A DNA stretch of 7,412 nt, taken from an uncultured Clostridia bacterium (GTDB lineage: Bacteria; Bacillota; Clostridia; TANB77; CAG-508). The DNA lies in NCBI GenBank assembly GCA_947625565.1, contig CANQOU010000056.1, positions 1 through 7,412 of the forward strand, given 5' to 3'. Positions 1-5,008 of this stretch are shown here, piece by piece. The notes below the pieces were generated by a model that worked only from the letters and a program-made list of their open reading frames with translations, did not search any database and was not told where the DNA came from. Every line of letters starts with the position of its first letter. The stretch's first letter is position 1. A program made the translations under genes and the position numbers.

Positions 1-701
1 AAGATTATATAGAAGTTAACTCAGCTATTGCAATAGCTAATATGGGATTGGGCGAAGGCGTTGCTGGAATGAACTTTAGACATAATACAACTAATAATAA
101 ATTAAAAGATTTTCTAAAAATTGAAATTGGTGGAAAAGAAGGCTTACAAGCAAAAAAAGGAAAATTACTAACAAATGATTTACACGAACCGCTAGATAGG
201 TCAGAAAAAAGACTATTAAATGCTGTAGCAGGATTTTTGATTTTATTAGTTGTATATAGTGCATTCTCGATAGTTCTAAAAAATGGATTTAATACAAAAT
301 TAAAAGAAGCTGATGCATCAATTTTAAATTCAAAGAAGCAAATTGCTTTAGCAGATGCTGACGATAATGTAATTAAAGAAATGAAAAATAACTATGTAAC
401 CAAAATAAAGAACCTAGAAGAAATTAGTAAGAGAATAGACGAAAAAAATAGAGTAAGAGGAGTAATTCCAGGATTATTAAATCAACTAATGAATGTTATG
501 CCAAAAGGAGCAATGTTAACATATGTTGAAAACACAGATACAAATCATATAAAGATTTCAGTACAATCTTCAAAATATGAACAAATTGCGTTCTTGATTA
601 GTGCAATAAAAACAGAAAATATTTTAACAAATGTCCTTACTGCAATAGGACAAAAATCAAACAATATGATAACTGTCAATATTGAAGGAGAATTGCCATG
701 A
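1..701 (+). CDS. pilN: PilM C-terminus fused to PilN-like domain (5' partial)
   Basis: The reading frame is open from the left edge (first full codon at base 3; 232 residues seen). The first ~25 residues (EVNSAIAIANMGLGEG, then MNF) resemble the C-terminal end of the actin-like protein PilM. After a ~40-residue polar linker comes LDRSEKRLLN, one membrane helix (about residues 71-92), a coiled-coil-prone stretch (98-150) and a small fold with IPGLLNQLMNVMPKGAMLTY (154-173), a PilN signature. PilN and PilO form an inner-membrane heterodimer that PilM docks on from the cytoplasm. ATGs at 42 and 69 have no convincing ribosome binding site and lie inside the PilM-like motif, so I read this as a PilM-PilN fusion rather than a separate pilN; the upstream part is outside the window. 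The PilN call is solid; the fusion is an inference. The end overlaps the next gene by 4 bases (ATGA). Confidence 0.8.
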   Translation, partial: DYIEVNSAIAIANMGLGEGVAGMNFRHNTTNNKLKDFLKIEIGGKEGLQAKKGKLLTNDLHEPLDRSEKRLLNAVAGFLILLVVYSAFSIVLKNGFNTKLKEADASILNSKKQIALADADDNVIKEMKNNYVTKIKNLEEISKRIDEKNRVRGVIPGLLNQLMNVMPKGAMLTYVENTDTNHIKISVQSSKYEQIAFLISAIKTENILTNVLTAIGQKSNNMITVNIEGELP

Positions 702-1447
702 AAAAATTATTTATATTAGTAGTAATTGTTTTAATGTGTATTTTAACAATATTTACAATATTAAGAGGCATACACATAGGAAATTTTACAATTTTAGGAA
801 TACAAGAAATTAAAGCAGAGGACGAGAAATTAGATAAGAAAATAACAGAAGCTACCAAGCTTGCAAGTACAGATTATCCAAATCAGTTAGCAACAATACA
901 GAAAGATTTGAAAGATATGAATACTGAAAAAGAACAATATGAAGATATGGTTGCAGTTAGCACAGAAAGTGAAGTATCTGCATCTGTGCAAAAGCAAAAA
1001 TATACAATAGAAAAATTATGGACAAAGCTAGGTGGATTAGCAACAGATGAGGGATTAGATGCAAAATTTGCTTTGACAAATGGAACATTGAAACCAGCAA
1101 AAGATGAGGATTTTAATTATTATACAATAGAATTTGAAGTTACAGGCACTTATGTAGGAGTAGCTTTATACCTTTCAGATTTAGAGGATGACTCAGAGCT
1201 AGGATTTAGAATTGAAGATTTTAAAATGATTCCACAAGAAGGTTCAAAAGATGGCACAGTTGTAGCTACATTCAAAACAAAAGATATTGCAATTCAAGGT
1301 TTAGCAAAAGAAACATCTGAGAAAACCGATGCAACAGATAAAAATACAGAAGAAAAAAGTGATAAAAACGCAGAAGATAAATCAGTTATTAACGAAATAC
1401 AAGAAGGCTTAAATAAAATGAACGATAAGGATAAAGACGAAGATTAA
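698..1447 (+). CDS. pilO: PilO-like pilus alignment protein
   Basis: This 249-residue protein has one N-terminal membrane helix (about residues 4-23) with a Lys-rich cytoplasmic start, a charged coiled-coil-prone stretch (38-85) and a C-terminal domain (105-200). In that domain, YYTIEFEVTGTYVGVALYLS followed by DLEDDSELGFRIEDF matches the strand-helix-strand pattern of PilO, which pairs with PilN to form the alignment complex between the ATPases and the outer part of the pilus machine. Residues 204-249 form a tail of almost only Lys, Asp, Glu, Asn, Thr and Ser, which is not part of the usual PilO fold and is probably disordered. The start is set by GAAGGAG at 684-690 (7-nt spacing) inside the end of the PilN gene, and the 4-base ATGA overlap suggests translational coupling. 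Assignment rests on position, topology and this motif; sequence identity to characterised PilO is probably low. Confidence 0.75.
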   Translation: MKKLFILVVIVLMCILTIFTILRGIHIGNFTILGIQEIKAEDEKLDKKITEATKLASTDYPNQLATIQKDLKDMNTEKEQYEDMVAVSTESEVSASVQKQKYTIEKLWTKLGGLATDEGLDAKFALTNGTLKPAKDEDFNYYTIEFEVTGTYVGVALYLSDLEDDSELGFRIEDFKMIPQEGSKDGTVVATFKTKDIAIQGLAKETSEKTDATDKNTEEKSDKNAEDKSVINEIQEGLNKMNDKDKDED

Positions 1448-1463
1448 AACCAACAGGTTTTAA
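1444..1463 (+). promoter_or_regulatory. small hairpin over the pilO stop codon
   Basis: A perfect 8-bp inverted repeat, TTAAAACC / GGTTTTAA with loop AACA, includes the pilO stop codon and ends 3 nt before the ribosome binding site AAGGAG (1467-1472) of the next gene. No T-run follows, so it is not a standard terminator. It could affect translation of the next gene or mRNA processing; this is an inference from sequence alone. Confidence 0.4.
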
Positions 1464-1478
1464 GAAAAGGAGTTTATT

Positions 1479-1925
1479 ATGACAAAATCAATTCTAAAAG
1501 AAATAATTATAATTTTATTGTTAATTTTTGCAATAATTTTGCTGTTAGGTGTTTTACTATATGATTATGTTCCAATGAATAAGGTTATACCACAGGATGT
1601 AAAATATGTAGCAGCAGAAGATACAAAAATAGCACTTGACGAGAAAAAAGCTACAGATAGTGAATCAGTAGTTTTAACTTATGAAGTTACTGCAACAGAT
1701 TTAAAGAATTATCAAAAAGTGAATGAATATAATGCAGGAAGGAAAAATCCATTTGCATCAATAGAAAGTGAACAGACAAGCACAGATACGTCAGGTTCAA
1801 CTGGTACAACTGGTTCATCAAGTTCAGGAAGCTCTGGGCAAACTAATAGTTCTTCAACTAATAACTCAGGAACAAATAGTGGAAGCAGTTCAACAAATTA
1901 CTATCCAGACAAAGGAACAAAATAA
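1479..1925 (+). CDS. short membrane protein with PilP-like motif and Ser/Gly-rich tail
   Basis: This 148-residue protein has an N-terminal membrane helix (about residues 8-28), a short extracytoplasmic segment starting YDYVPMNKVIP, and the motif YNAGRKNPFA at residues 84-93. That motif recalls the (R/K)(D/N)PF segment of PilP proteins, where it lies between the membrane anchor and the folded domain. Residues 98-140 are almost entirely Ser, Thr, Gly and Asn, and the protein ends with YYPDKGTK. The folded C-terminal beta domain of PilP, which contacts the secretin PilQ in diderms, is absent. Its place directly after PilN and PilO fits a PilP-type partner of the alignment complex. It uses AAGGAG at 1467-1472, 6 nt before ATG. 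Function is inferred from context plus one short motif; it could instead be a lineage-specific pilus protein that is not homologous to PilP. Confidence 0.6.
   Translation: MTKSILKEIIIILLLIFAIILLLGVLLYDYVPMNKVIPQDVKYVAAEDTKIALDEKKATDSESVVLTYEVTATDLKNYQKVNEYNAGRKNPFASIESEQTSTDTSGSTGTTGSSSSGSSGQTNSSSTNNSGTNSGSSSTNYYPDKGTK
1770..1898 (+). repeat. low-complexity Ser/Thr/Gly/Asn-coding tract
   Basis: This stretch encodes residues 98-140 of the PilP-like protein and consists of irregular runs of TCA, AGT, GGT, ACA and AAT codons. It looks like a flexible spacer or a possible glycosylated segment. There is no exact repeat unit, so it is not a clean tandem repeat, but repeated short words make it a candidate for length variation between strains. 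Confidence 0.5.
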
Positions 1926-1939
1926 ATTTGTTATCAATA

Positions 1940-1970
1940 TTATATTTGTTATATCTGTAAACAAATATAA
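1940..1970 (+). promoter_or_regulatory. AT-rich hairpin upstream of the pilin pair
   Basis: A perfect 11-bp inverted repeat (TTATATTTGTT / AACAAATATAA, 9-nt loop) lies in the 85-nt gap between the PilP-like gene and the first pilin gene. All but two of its pairs are A-T, so the stem is weak. The sequence after it is CCAAAAAATATAATT, not a T-run, so it is a poor terminator. It may be an mRNA processing or protein-binding site that separates pilin expression from the upstream genes. Confidence 0.35.
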
Positions 1971-1978
1971 CCAAAAAA

Positions 1979-1984
1979 TATAAT
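1979..1984 (+). promoter_or_regulatory. possible -10 box for the pilin genes
   Basis: A perfect TATAAT lies 26 nt before the first pilin ATG. The best -35 at 17-nt spacing is TGTAAA (1956-1961), which matches TTGACA at only 3 of 6 positions. In DNA this AT-rich a TATAAT can occur by chance, so an internal promoter for the abundant pilins is plausible but weakly supported. Confidence 0.22.
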
Positions 1985-1995
1985 TATTCAAAAGA

Positions 1996-2003
1996 AAAGG
2001 AGG
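1996..2003 (+). promoter_or_regulatory. strong ribosome binding site of first pilin gene
   Basis: AAAGGAGG is a near-perfect complement of the 16S 3' end and sits 7 nt before ATG at 2011. It is the strongest site in the window, in keeping with high expression of a major pilin, and it fixes the start codon. Confidence 0.75.
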
Positions 2004-2010
2004 AAAACAC

Positions 2011-2502
2011 ATGAAAAACAACCAAAGAGGTATTACATTAGTTGCTTTAGTTATTACAATTATTGTATTATTAATTTTAGCAGGTGTAACAGTAGCATCT
2101 TTATCAGGAGAAAATGGACTTTTAACAAGAGGTTCTCAAGCTGTTAATAGGTCAAACGTAGCAGATGCAAAAGAAAAAGTAACATTAGCATTTGATAATA
2201 TTATGGGTGAATATTATGATGCTAAATATGTAACAAATACATTAAAAAATCAAACAGCTGTAGCATTTGTTAATGCTCAAATGAAGGAAATGATAAAGGC
2301 AGGACAAGAACTTGAGGGTGTTGCCAAAATAGGTGAACTTAGTGGTGCAGGGGCAACAGAAAAATTCACTATAACTTTAGAAGGCTTACAAGAAGAAAAC
2401 GCTAATCAAACTGAAAATGGTAAAGCAATCACTGTAGACGTTGTAGTTAGTGGAAATTCTGCAAAGTTTGGAAAATGGTCTGATTCAGACAATAAAAATT
2501 AA
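2011..2502 (+). CDS. type IV pilin, probable major subunit (copy 1)
   Basis: This 163-residue prepilin has a 7-residue basic leader (MKNNQRG) followed by a hydrophobic helix (ITLVALVITIIVLLILAG, residues 8-25). Cleavage by the prepilin peptidase would fall after Gly7, and the helix would pack in the pilus core. Residues 32-46 (SGENGLLTRGSQAVN) are of a type widespread in Clostridia pilins. Mature position 5 is Ala, not the usual Glu. The remainder is a soluble domain with amphipathic helix (50-80) and a beta-rich end (ITLEGLQEE, ITVDVVVSGN); no Cys pair is present. It is followed 22 nt later by a paralogue that shares 67 of its first 81 residues. The strong ribosome binding site and double copy suggest a main filament subunit, but which of the two is the major pilin cannot be told from sequence. 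Confidence 0.85.
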   Translation: MKNNQRGITLVALVITIIVLLILAGVTVASLSGENGLLTRGSQAVNRSNVADAKEKVTLAFDNIMGEYYDAKYVTNTLKNQTAVAFVNAQMKEMIKAGQELEGVAKIGELSGAGATEKFTITLEGLQEENANQTENGKAITVDVVVSGNSAKFGKWSDSDNKN

Positions 2503-2767
2503 AAAGAATATGGAGGAAAAATAAATGAAAAAAAATAATAAAGGTATTACATTAATTGCATTAGTTATAACAATTATAGTATTGTTAATATTAGCAGGTG
2601 TAACAGTAGCATCTCTATCAGGAGAAAATGGACTTTTGACAAGAGGTTCACAAGCTGTTAACAATTCAAATATTTCTGATGCAGAAGAAAAAGTAACTTT
2701 AGCATTTGATGATGCTATGAGTGCATATTATGATGCAAAATATGTGACAAATACAGTAAATAATCAA
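2011..2767 (+). repeat. duplicated pilin 5' modules (2011-2253 and 2525-2767)
   Basis: The first 243 nt of the two pilin genes form a direct repeat with an offset of 514 nt. By my ungapped alignment the encoded 81 residues differ at 14 positions. The stretch AGCAGGTGTAACAGTAGCAT is identical in both. Similarity drops sharply after codon 81 and returns weakly near the end (SGN.AK). This is a tandem gene duplication with a conserved core helix and a diverged exposed domain. Confidence 0.8.
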
Positions 2768-3088
2768 GCAGAAGCACCAAATGCACCTAAATGGACACCT
2801 GTTGCTTGGGTGGCTAATTATATGATGAGCAATCCTGATTTCAGTGACAATGCTAGATTTGTTACTAAAGCTGGGGATATTAGTTCAGAAGGTGAAAAGA
2901 AATCAATCACAGGTAATGAAACAGAAATCATTATACAATTAACAGAAGTAAGACAACAGGAAACTAACCAAACAGAAAGTGCCACACCTGTTATTGAAAC
3001 TAAGATAGTATCATCTGGAAATGCTGCAAAACTAGAATTTAGCAAAGGACAAAAATGGGGAGCTGTAGCAGTAGATGCTGGTGAATAA
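2525..3088 (+). CDS. type IV pilin, paralogue of the preceding gene (copy 2)
   Basis: This 187-residue prepilin has leader MKKNNKG, predicted cleavage after Gly7 and the helix ITLIALVITIIVLLILAG. As in its neighbour, mature position 5 is Ala instead of Glu. Residues 1-81 match copy 1 at 67 positions; beyond that it carries a different, longer domain with a Trp-containing segment (PKWTPVAWVANYMM, 88-101), then a beta-rich region (TEIIIQLTEV) and a C-terminus VSSGNAAKLEFSKGQKWGA that again resembles copy 1. The ribosome binding site is GGAGG at 2512-2516, 8 nt before ATG. The gene is directly followed by a strong hairpin. It may be a second major pilin, an alternative subunit used under other conditions, or a tip or adhesive variant; sequence alone cannot choose. 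Confidence 0.85.
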   Translation: MKKNNKGITLIALVITIIVLLILAGVTVASLSGENGLLTRGSQAVNNSNISDAEEKVTLAFDDAMSAYYDAKYVTNTVNNQAEAPNAPKWTPVAWVANYMMSNPDFSDNARFVTKAGDISSEGEKKSITGNETEIIIQLTEVRQQETNQTESATPVIETKIVSSGNAAKLEFSKGQKWGAVAVDAGE

Positions 3089-3105
3089 AAATCAAGCAAA
3101 AGAAA

Positions 3106-3140
3106 TTTAGGCATATACACTACTAATGTATATGCCTAAA
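3106..3140 (+). promoter_or_regulatory. perfect 14-bp hairpin after the pilin genes
   Basis: TTTAGGCATATACA (3106-3119) and TGTATATGCCTAAA (3127-3140) are perfect inverted repeats around the 7-nt loop CTACTAA, 17 nt after the stop of the second pilin gene. On the plus strand an A-rich stretch follows, so it is not a classical terminator there; on the minus strand the stem would be followed by TTTCTTTT, which looks more terminator-like although no minus-strand gene is seen. A likely role is a 3' mRNA stabiliser or processing site that keeps pilin transcripts more abundant than the downstream peptidase transcript. Confidence 0.65.
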
Positions 3141-3151
3141 AATTTAAAAAT

Positions 3152-3157
3152 AAAGGG
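3152..3157 (+). promoter_or_regulatory. ribosome binding site deciding the prepilin peptidase start
   Basis: AAAGGG lies 10 nt before ATG at 3168. The earlier in-frame ATGs at 3126 and 3132 sit in the loop edge and stem of the hairpin and have no ribosome binding site, and ATG 3159 is too close to this one. The start at 3168 also gives a protein that begins directly with its first membrane helix, as in the family. Confidence 0.6.
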
Positions 3158-3167
3158 AATGAAAAAC

Positions 3168-3974
3168 ATGGAATATATACTATATTTATTTATATTTGCA
3201 ATTGGAATAACATTTGGAAGTTTTTATACATTAGCAATTTATAGAATACCAAAAACAGAAGACATATTACATACACATTCATATTGTCCAAATTGTGAAC
3301 ACAAATTAGGATTCTGGGATTTAATCCCTTTATTTAGTTATGCATTTTTAGGTGGAAAATGCCGATATTGTGGTGAAAAAATCAGACCAAGGTATTTTGT
3401 AATAGAATTTTTATCAGGAGCATTTTTTGTACTTTTAGCTTATTTATTAAATATAAAAACATATGATTTAACAATTTATAAAATAATAGATTTTGCTTTC
3501 ATAGTTTTATATTTTACTTTTGTAGTATTGATGGCTGGAATAGATAAAGAATATAGAAAGATACAAAGAGGAGTTACACTTTATGGAATTATTATTGGAA
3601 TTATATATATGATATATCTATATATAATAGACCATACTAGTATCTATAGATATGGCATATATTTAATTTGCTATACAATCTTTATAATATTAAGTAATAT
3701 AACATTAAAAAAATATGCAAAAAATAAATATATATATGGAATATTGATAACTATTACAACAATGGCAATATTTACAGGAATAAGAGTTACAGCATTAACA
3801 GTTATTACAATTTCATTATCAATTTTAATATATTTACTAATAAAGAAAGTGCAAAACAGAAAAAATCCAAAAAGAAATGATTTTTATAAAAGTATATGTG
3901 TAGGATACATATTAGGAATTTCAAATATTGCATTTATGATATATGTATTGTTTCAAAATCAATATCTTCTATAA
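3168..3974 (+). CDS. pilD: prepilin peptidase (A24 family), second catalytic Asp not found
   Basis: This 268-residue membrane protein has the family N-terminus: a first helix with GSFYTLAIYRIP (17-28), a cytoplasmic loop with two CxxC pairs (C40/C43 in CPNCEHKLGFWDLIPL and C65/C68 in GGKCRYCGEKI), then RPRYFVIEFLSG (73-84) and about seven more hydrophobic segments. Such enzymes cleave prepilins after the leader Gly and methylate the new N-terminus. The first catalytic Asp is probably D126 (LMAGIDKEYRK). The second normally lies in GxGD in a later helix; in PilD and TcpJ it is 64 residues after the first. Here that place is Y190 in KNKYIYGILI and no GxGD occurs anywhere. The only later Asp residues, D155 and D238, lie in loops. 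The frame is intact, with no sign of a frameshift. Family membership is clear; activity is uncertain. It may be an inactive or altered-specificity homologue, or the Asp may be supplied in another way. Confidence 0.85.
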   Translation: MEYILYLFIFAIGITFGSFYTLAIYRIPKTEDILHTHSYCPNCEHKLGFWDLIPLFSYAFLGGKCRYCGEKIRPRYFVIEFLSGAFFVLLAYLLNIKTYDLTIYKIIDFAFIVLYFTFVVLMAGIDKEYRKIQRGVTLYGIIIGIIYMIYLYIIDHTSIYRYGIYLICYTIFIILSNITLKKYAKNKYIYGILITITTMAIFTGIRVTALTVITISLSILIYLLIKKVQNRKNPKRNDFYKSICVGYILGISNIAFMIYVLFQNQYLL

Positions 3975-3993
3975 TAAAGGAAGGAATTAAAAC

Positions 3994-4443
3994 ATGAAAA
4001 AATTTTTTCATAATCAAAAAGGAATAACAACAGCAGATGTTATAGTAGCCGTTATTTTAATTACTATTTTTGTTGCAATTTTAACTGTTATATCTGGTAC
4101 ATTAACAAAAACTAATGCTGAGTTAGAAAGACAGACAGATGCTTTATATTATGCAATAAAGGCTATAGAAATAGCAAAAGGACAAGACTTTAGCAAATTT
4201 CCAAAGGCAGGGGCAACTAAGATAGAGGGAATAAAAGGTTTAGAAAATGGCTATATATTGGATGGAGAAGGAAATGCAACGCCATACTATCAAAATGTGA
4301 AAATAAAAGATTTTGCAGAAATGGATGGAAATATTGATAAAAAAGCAGAATTGATAAAAAAAGTAACAGTTGTTATTTCATATAAACAAGAAAATAAAGA
4401 AAAAACAGTTGAATTGTCTACTGTTGTATCTAGGGAGGAATAG
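3994..4443 (+). CDS. minor pilin, PilV/PilI-like
   Basis: This 149-residue prepilin-like protein has a 10-residue leader (MKKFFHNQKG), predicted cleavage after Gly10 and a hydrophobic helix ITTADVIVAVILITIFVAIL. Mature position 5 is Asp, the only acidic residue at this position among the four pilins here. The body has an amphipathic helix (NAELERQTDALYYAIKAIEI, 41-60) and a C-terminal beta region (LIKKVTVVISY, KTVELSTVVSREE). It resembles the minor pilins that form priming or tip complexes. The gene follows the peptidase by 19 nt with the site AAAGGAAGG (3976-3984) and is separated from the next minor pilin by only 1 nt, so the two are probably co-translated and may interact. The name PilV/PilI-like is by general pattern only. 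Confidence 0.7.
   Translation: MKKFFHNQKGITTADVIVAVILITIFVAILTVISGTLTKTNAELERQTDALYYAIKAIEIAKGQDFSKFPKAGATKIEGIKGLENGYILDGEGNATPYYQNVKIKDFAEMDGNIDKKAELIKKVTVVISYKQENKEKTVELSTVVSREE
4432..4438 (+). promoter_or_regulatory. ribosome binding site deciding the second minor pilin start
   Basis: AGGGAGG, within the last codons of the preceding gene, lies 6 nt before ATG at 4445. An in-frame ATG at 4370 would add 25 residues inside the upstream gene, lacks such a site, and would place a non-leader segment ahead of the prepilin leader, so it is rejected. Confidence 0.75.
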
Positions 4444-4444
4444 T

Positions 4445-4921
4445 ATGAAACAAGAAAAAGGAGTAACAACAGCATCAATTATTGTTTATGTAATTATTAT
4501 AACTATCGCTATATCTTTACTAACTGTATTGACTGGATATTTTAGAAATATTCTAAGTAAAAACTTAAGACAGAACGAAGATTATGAAAAATATATAACA
4601 TTTACAAATTATTTTGTTCAAGATATACAAGAAGAAGGAAATGAAGTAGCAGAAGTTGCAAATTATGGAGACCCACAGTATAAAGATGACACTAGATTTG
4701 AAGAAAATGTAATTTCATATCTTAGATTTTCCAATAATAATGTATATAGATATATAGCAGAAGAAAGAAAAATTTATAGAAACGAAATTGAAATATGTGA
4801 CAATATAGATTTATGTCATTTTGATAAAAAAGAAGAAAATGGAAAAATCAAAATAACTGTGCAATTTGCAACAGGAAAATTTATTAAGACAGAAGAAAAT
4901 GCTTTAGTATTTTATATGTAA
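4445..4921 (+). CDS. minor pilin, PilW/ComGF-like
   Basis: This 158-residue prepilin-like protein has a very short leader (MKQEKG), predicted cleavage after Gly6 and the helix VTTASIIVYVIIITIAISLL. Mature position 5 is Ser. After a charged helix (FRNILSKNLRQNEDYEKY) comes a beta-rich domain with SYLRFSNNNVYRYI, KIYRNEIEICDNIDLCHF and GKIKITVQFATGKF, a pattern seen in PilW-, PilJ- and ComGF-type minor pilins. Two cysteines, C118 and C123, could form a disulfide outside the cell. It starts 1 nt after the previous minor pilin gene. The pair sits between the peptidase and the assembly ATPase and likely makes the priming or tip complex. Subfamily naming is tentative. Confidence 0.7.
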   Translation: MKQEKGVTTASIIVYVIIITIAISLLTVLTGYFRNILSKNLRQNEDYEKYITFTNYFVQDIQEEGNEVAEVANYGDPQYKDDTRFEENVISYLRFSNNNVYRYIAEERKIYRNEIEICDNIDLCHFDKKEENGKIKITVQFATGKFIKTEENALVFYM

Positions 4922-4967
4922 TTTTTGGTAATTAAGAAAAAAGCTATAAAAATCGGATTTAATATTG

Positions 4968-4973
4968 TATAAT
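4968..4973 (+). promoter_or_regulatory. possible -10 box for pilB-pilT
   Basis: The 87-nt gap between the minor pilins and pilB is one of the two longest in the window and contains a perfect TATAAT 35 nt before the pilB ATG. The best -35 at 17-nt spacing is TATAAA (3 of 6 matches). No terminator hairpin was seen in the gap. An internal promoter for the ATPase genes is possible, but the -35 is weak. Confidence 0.3.
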
Positions 4974-5008
4974 AAAAAGAGGATACAAAAGAAGGGAGTA
5001 ATAAATAT

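Noticed and set aside
42..71. ATG at 42 or 69 as the start of a separate pilN gene
   Set aside because: The frame is open to the window edge, the upstream residues look PilM-like and no convincing ribosome binding site precedes either ATG.
676..858. Minus-strand open frame of 60 codons
   Set aside because: It is antisense to the start of the PilO-like gene, without a ribosome binding site or domain.
1768..1983. Plus-strand open frame of 71 codons with a Gln/Val-rich product
   Set aside because: It is the shifted reading of the Ser/Thr/Gly tract of the PilP-like gene; it has no ribosome binding site and no recognisable domain.
2818..3120. Minus-strand open frame of 100 codons opposite the second pilin
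   Set aside because: It is fully antisense to a well-supported pilin gene, has no family motif and no supporting ribosome binding site.
3106..3140. Rho-independent terminator on the plus strand
   Set aside because: The stem is perfect but is followed by AATTTAAAAATAAAG rather than a T-run, so it was recorded as a processing or stability hairpin instead.
3126..3167. Upstream in-frame ATG codons at 3126, 3132 and 3159 as starts of the prepilin peptidase
   Set aside because: They lie in or next to the 3106-3140 hairpin or too close to the ribosome binding site, and they would add a basic segment before the first membrane helix. ATG 3168 has AAAGGG at suitable spacing.
4370..4444. ATG at 4370 as start of the second minor pilin
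   Set aside because: It would overlap the preceding gene by 74 nt and bury the prepilin leader; ATG 4445 has a good ribosome binding site and yields a normal leader.
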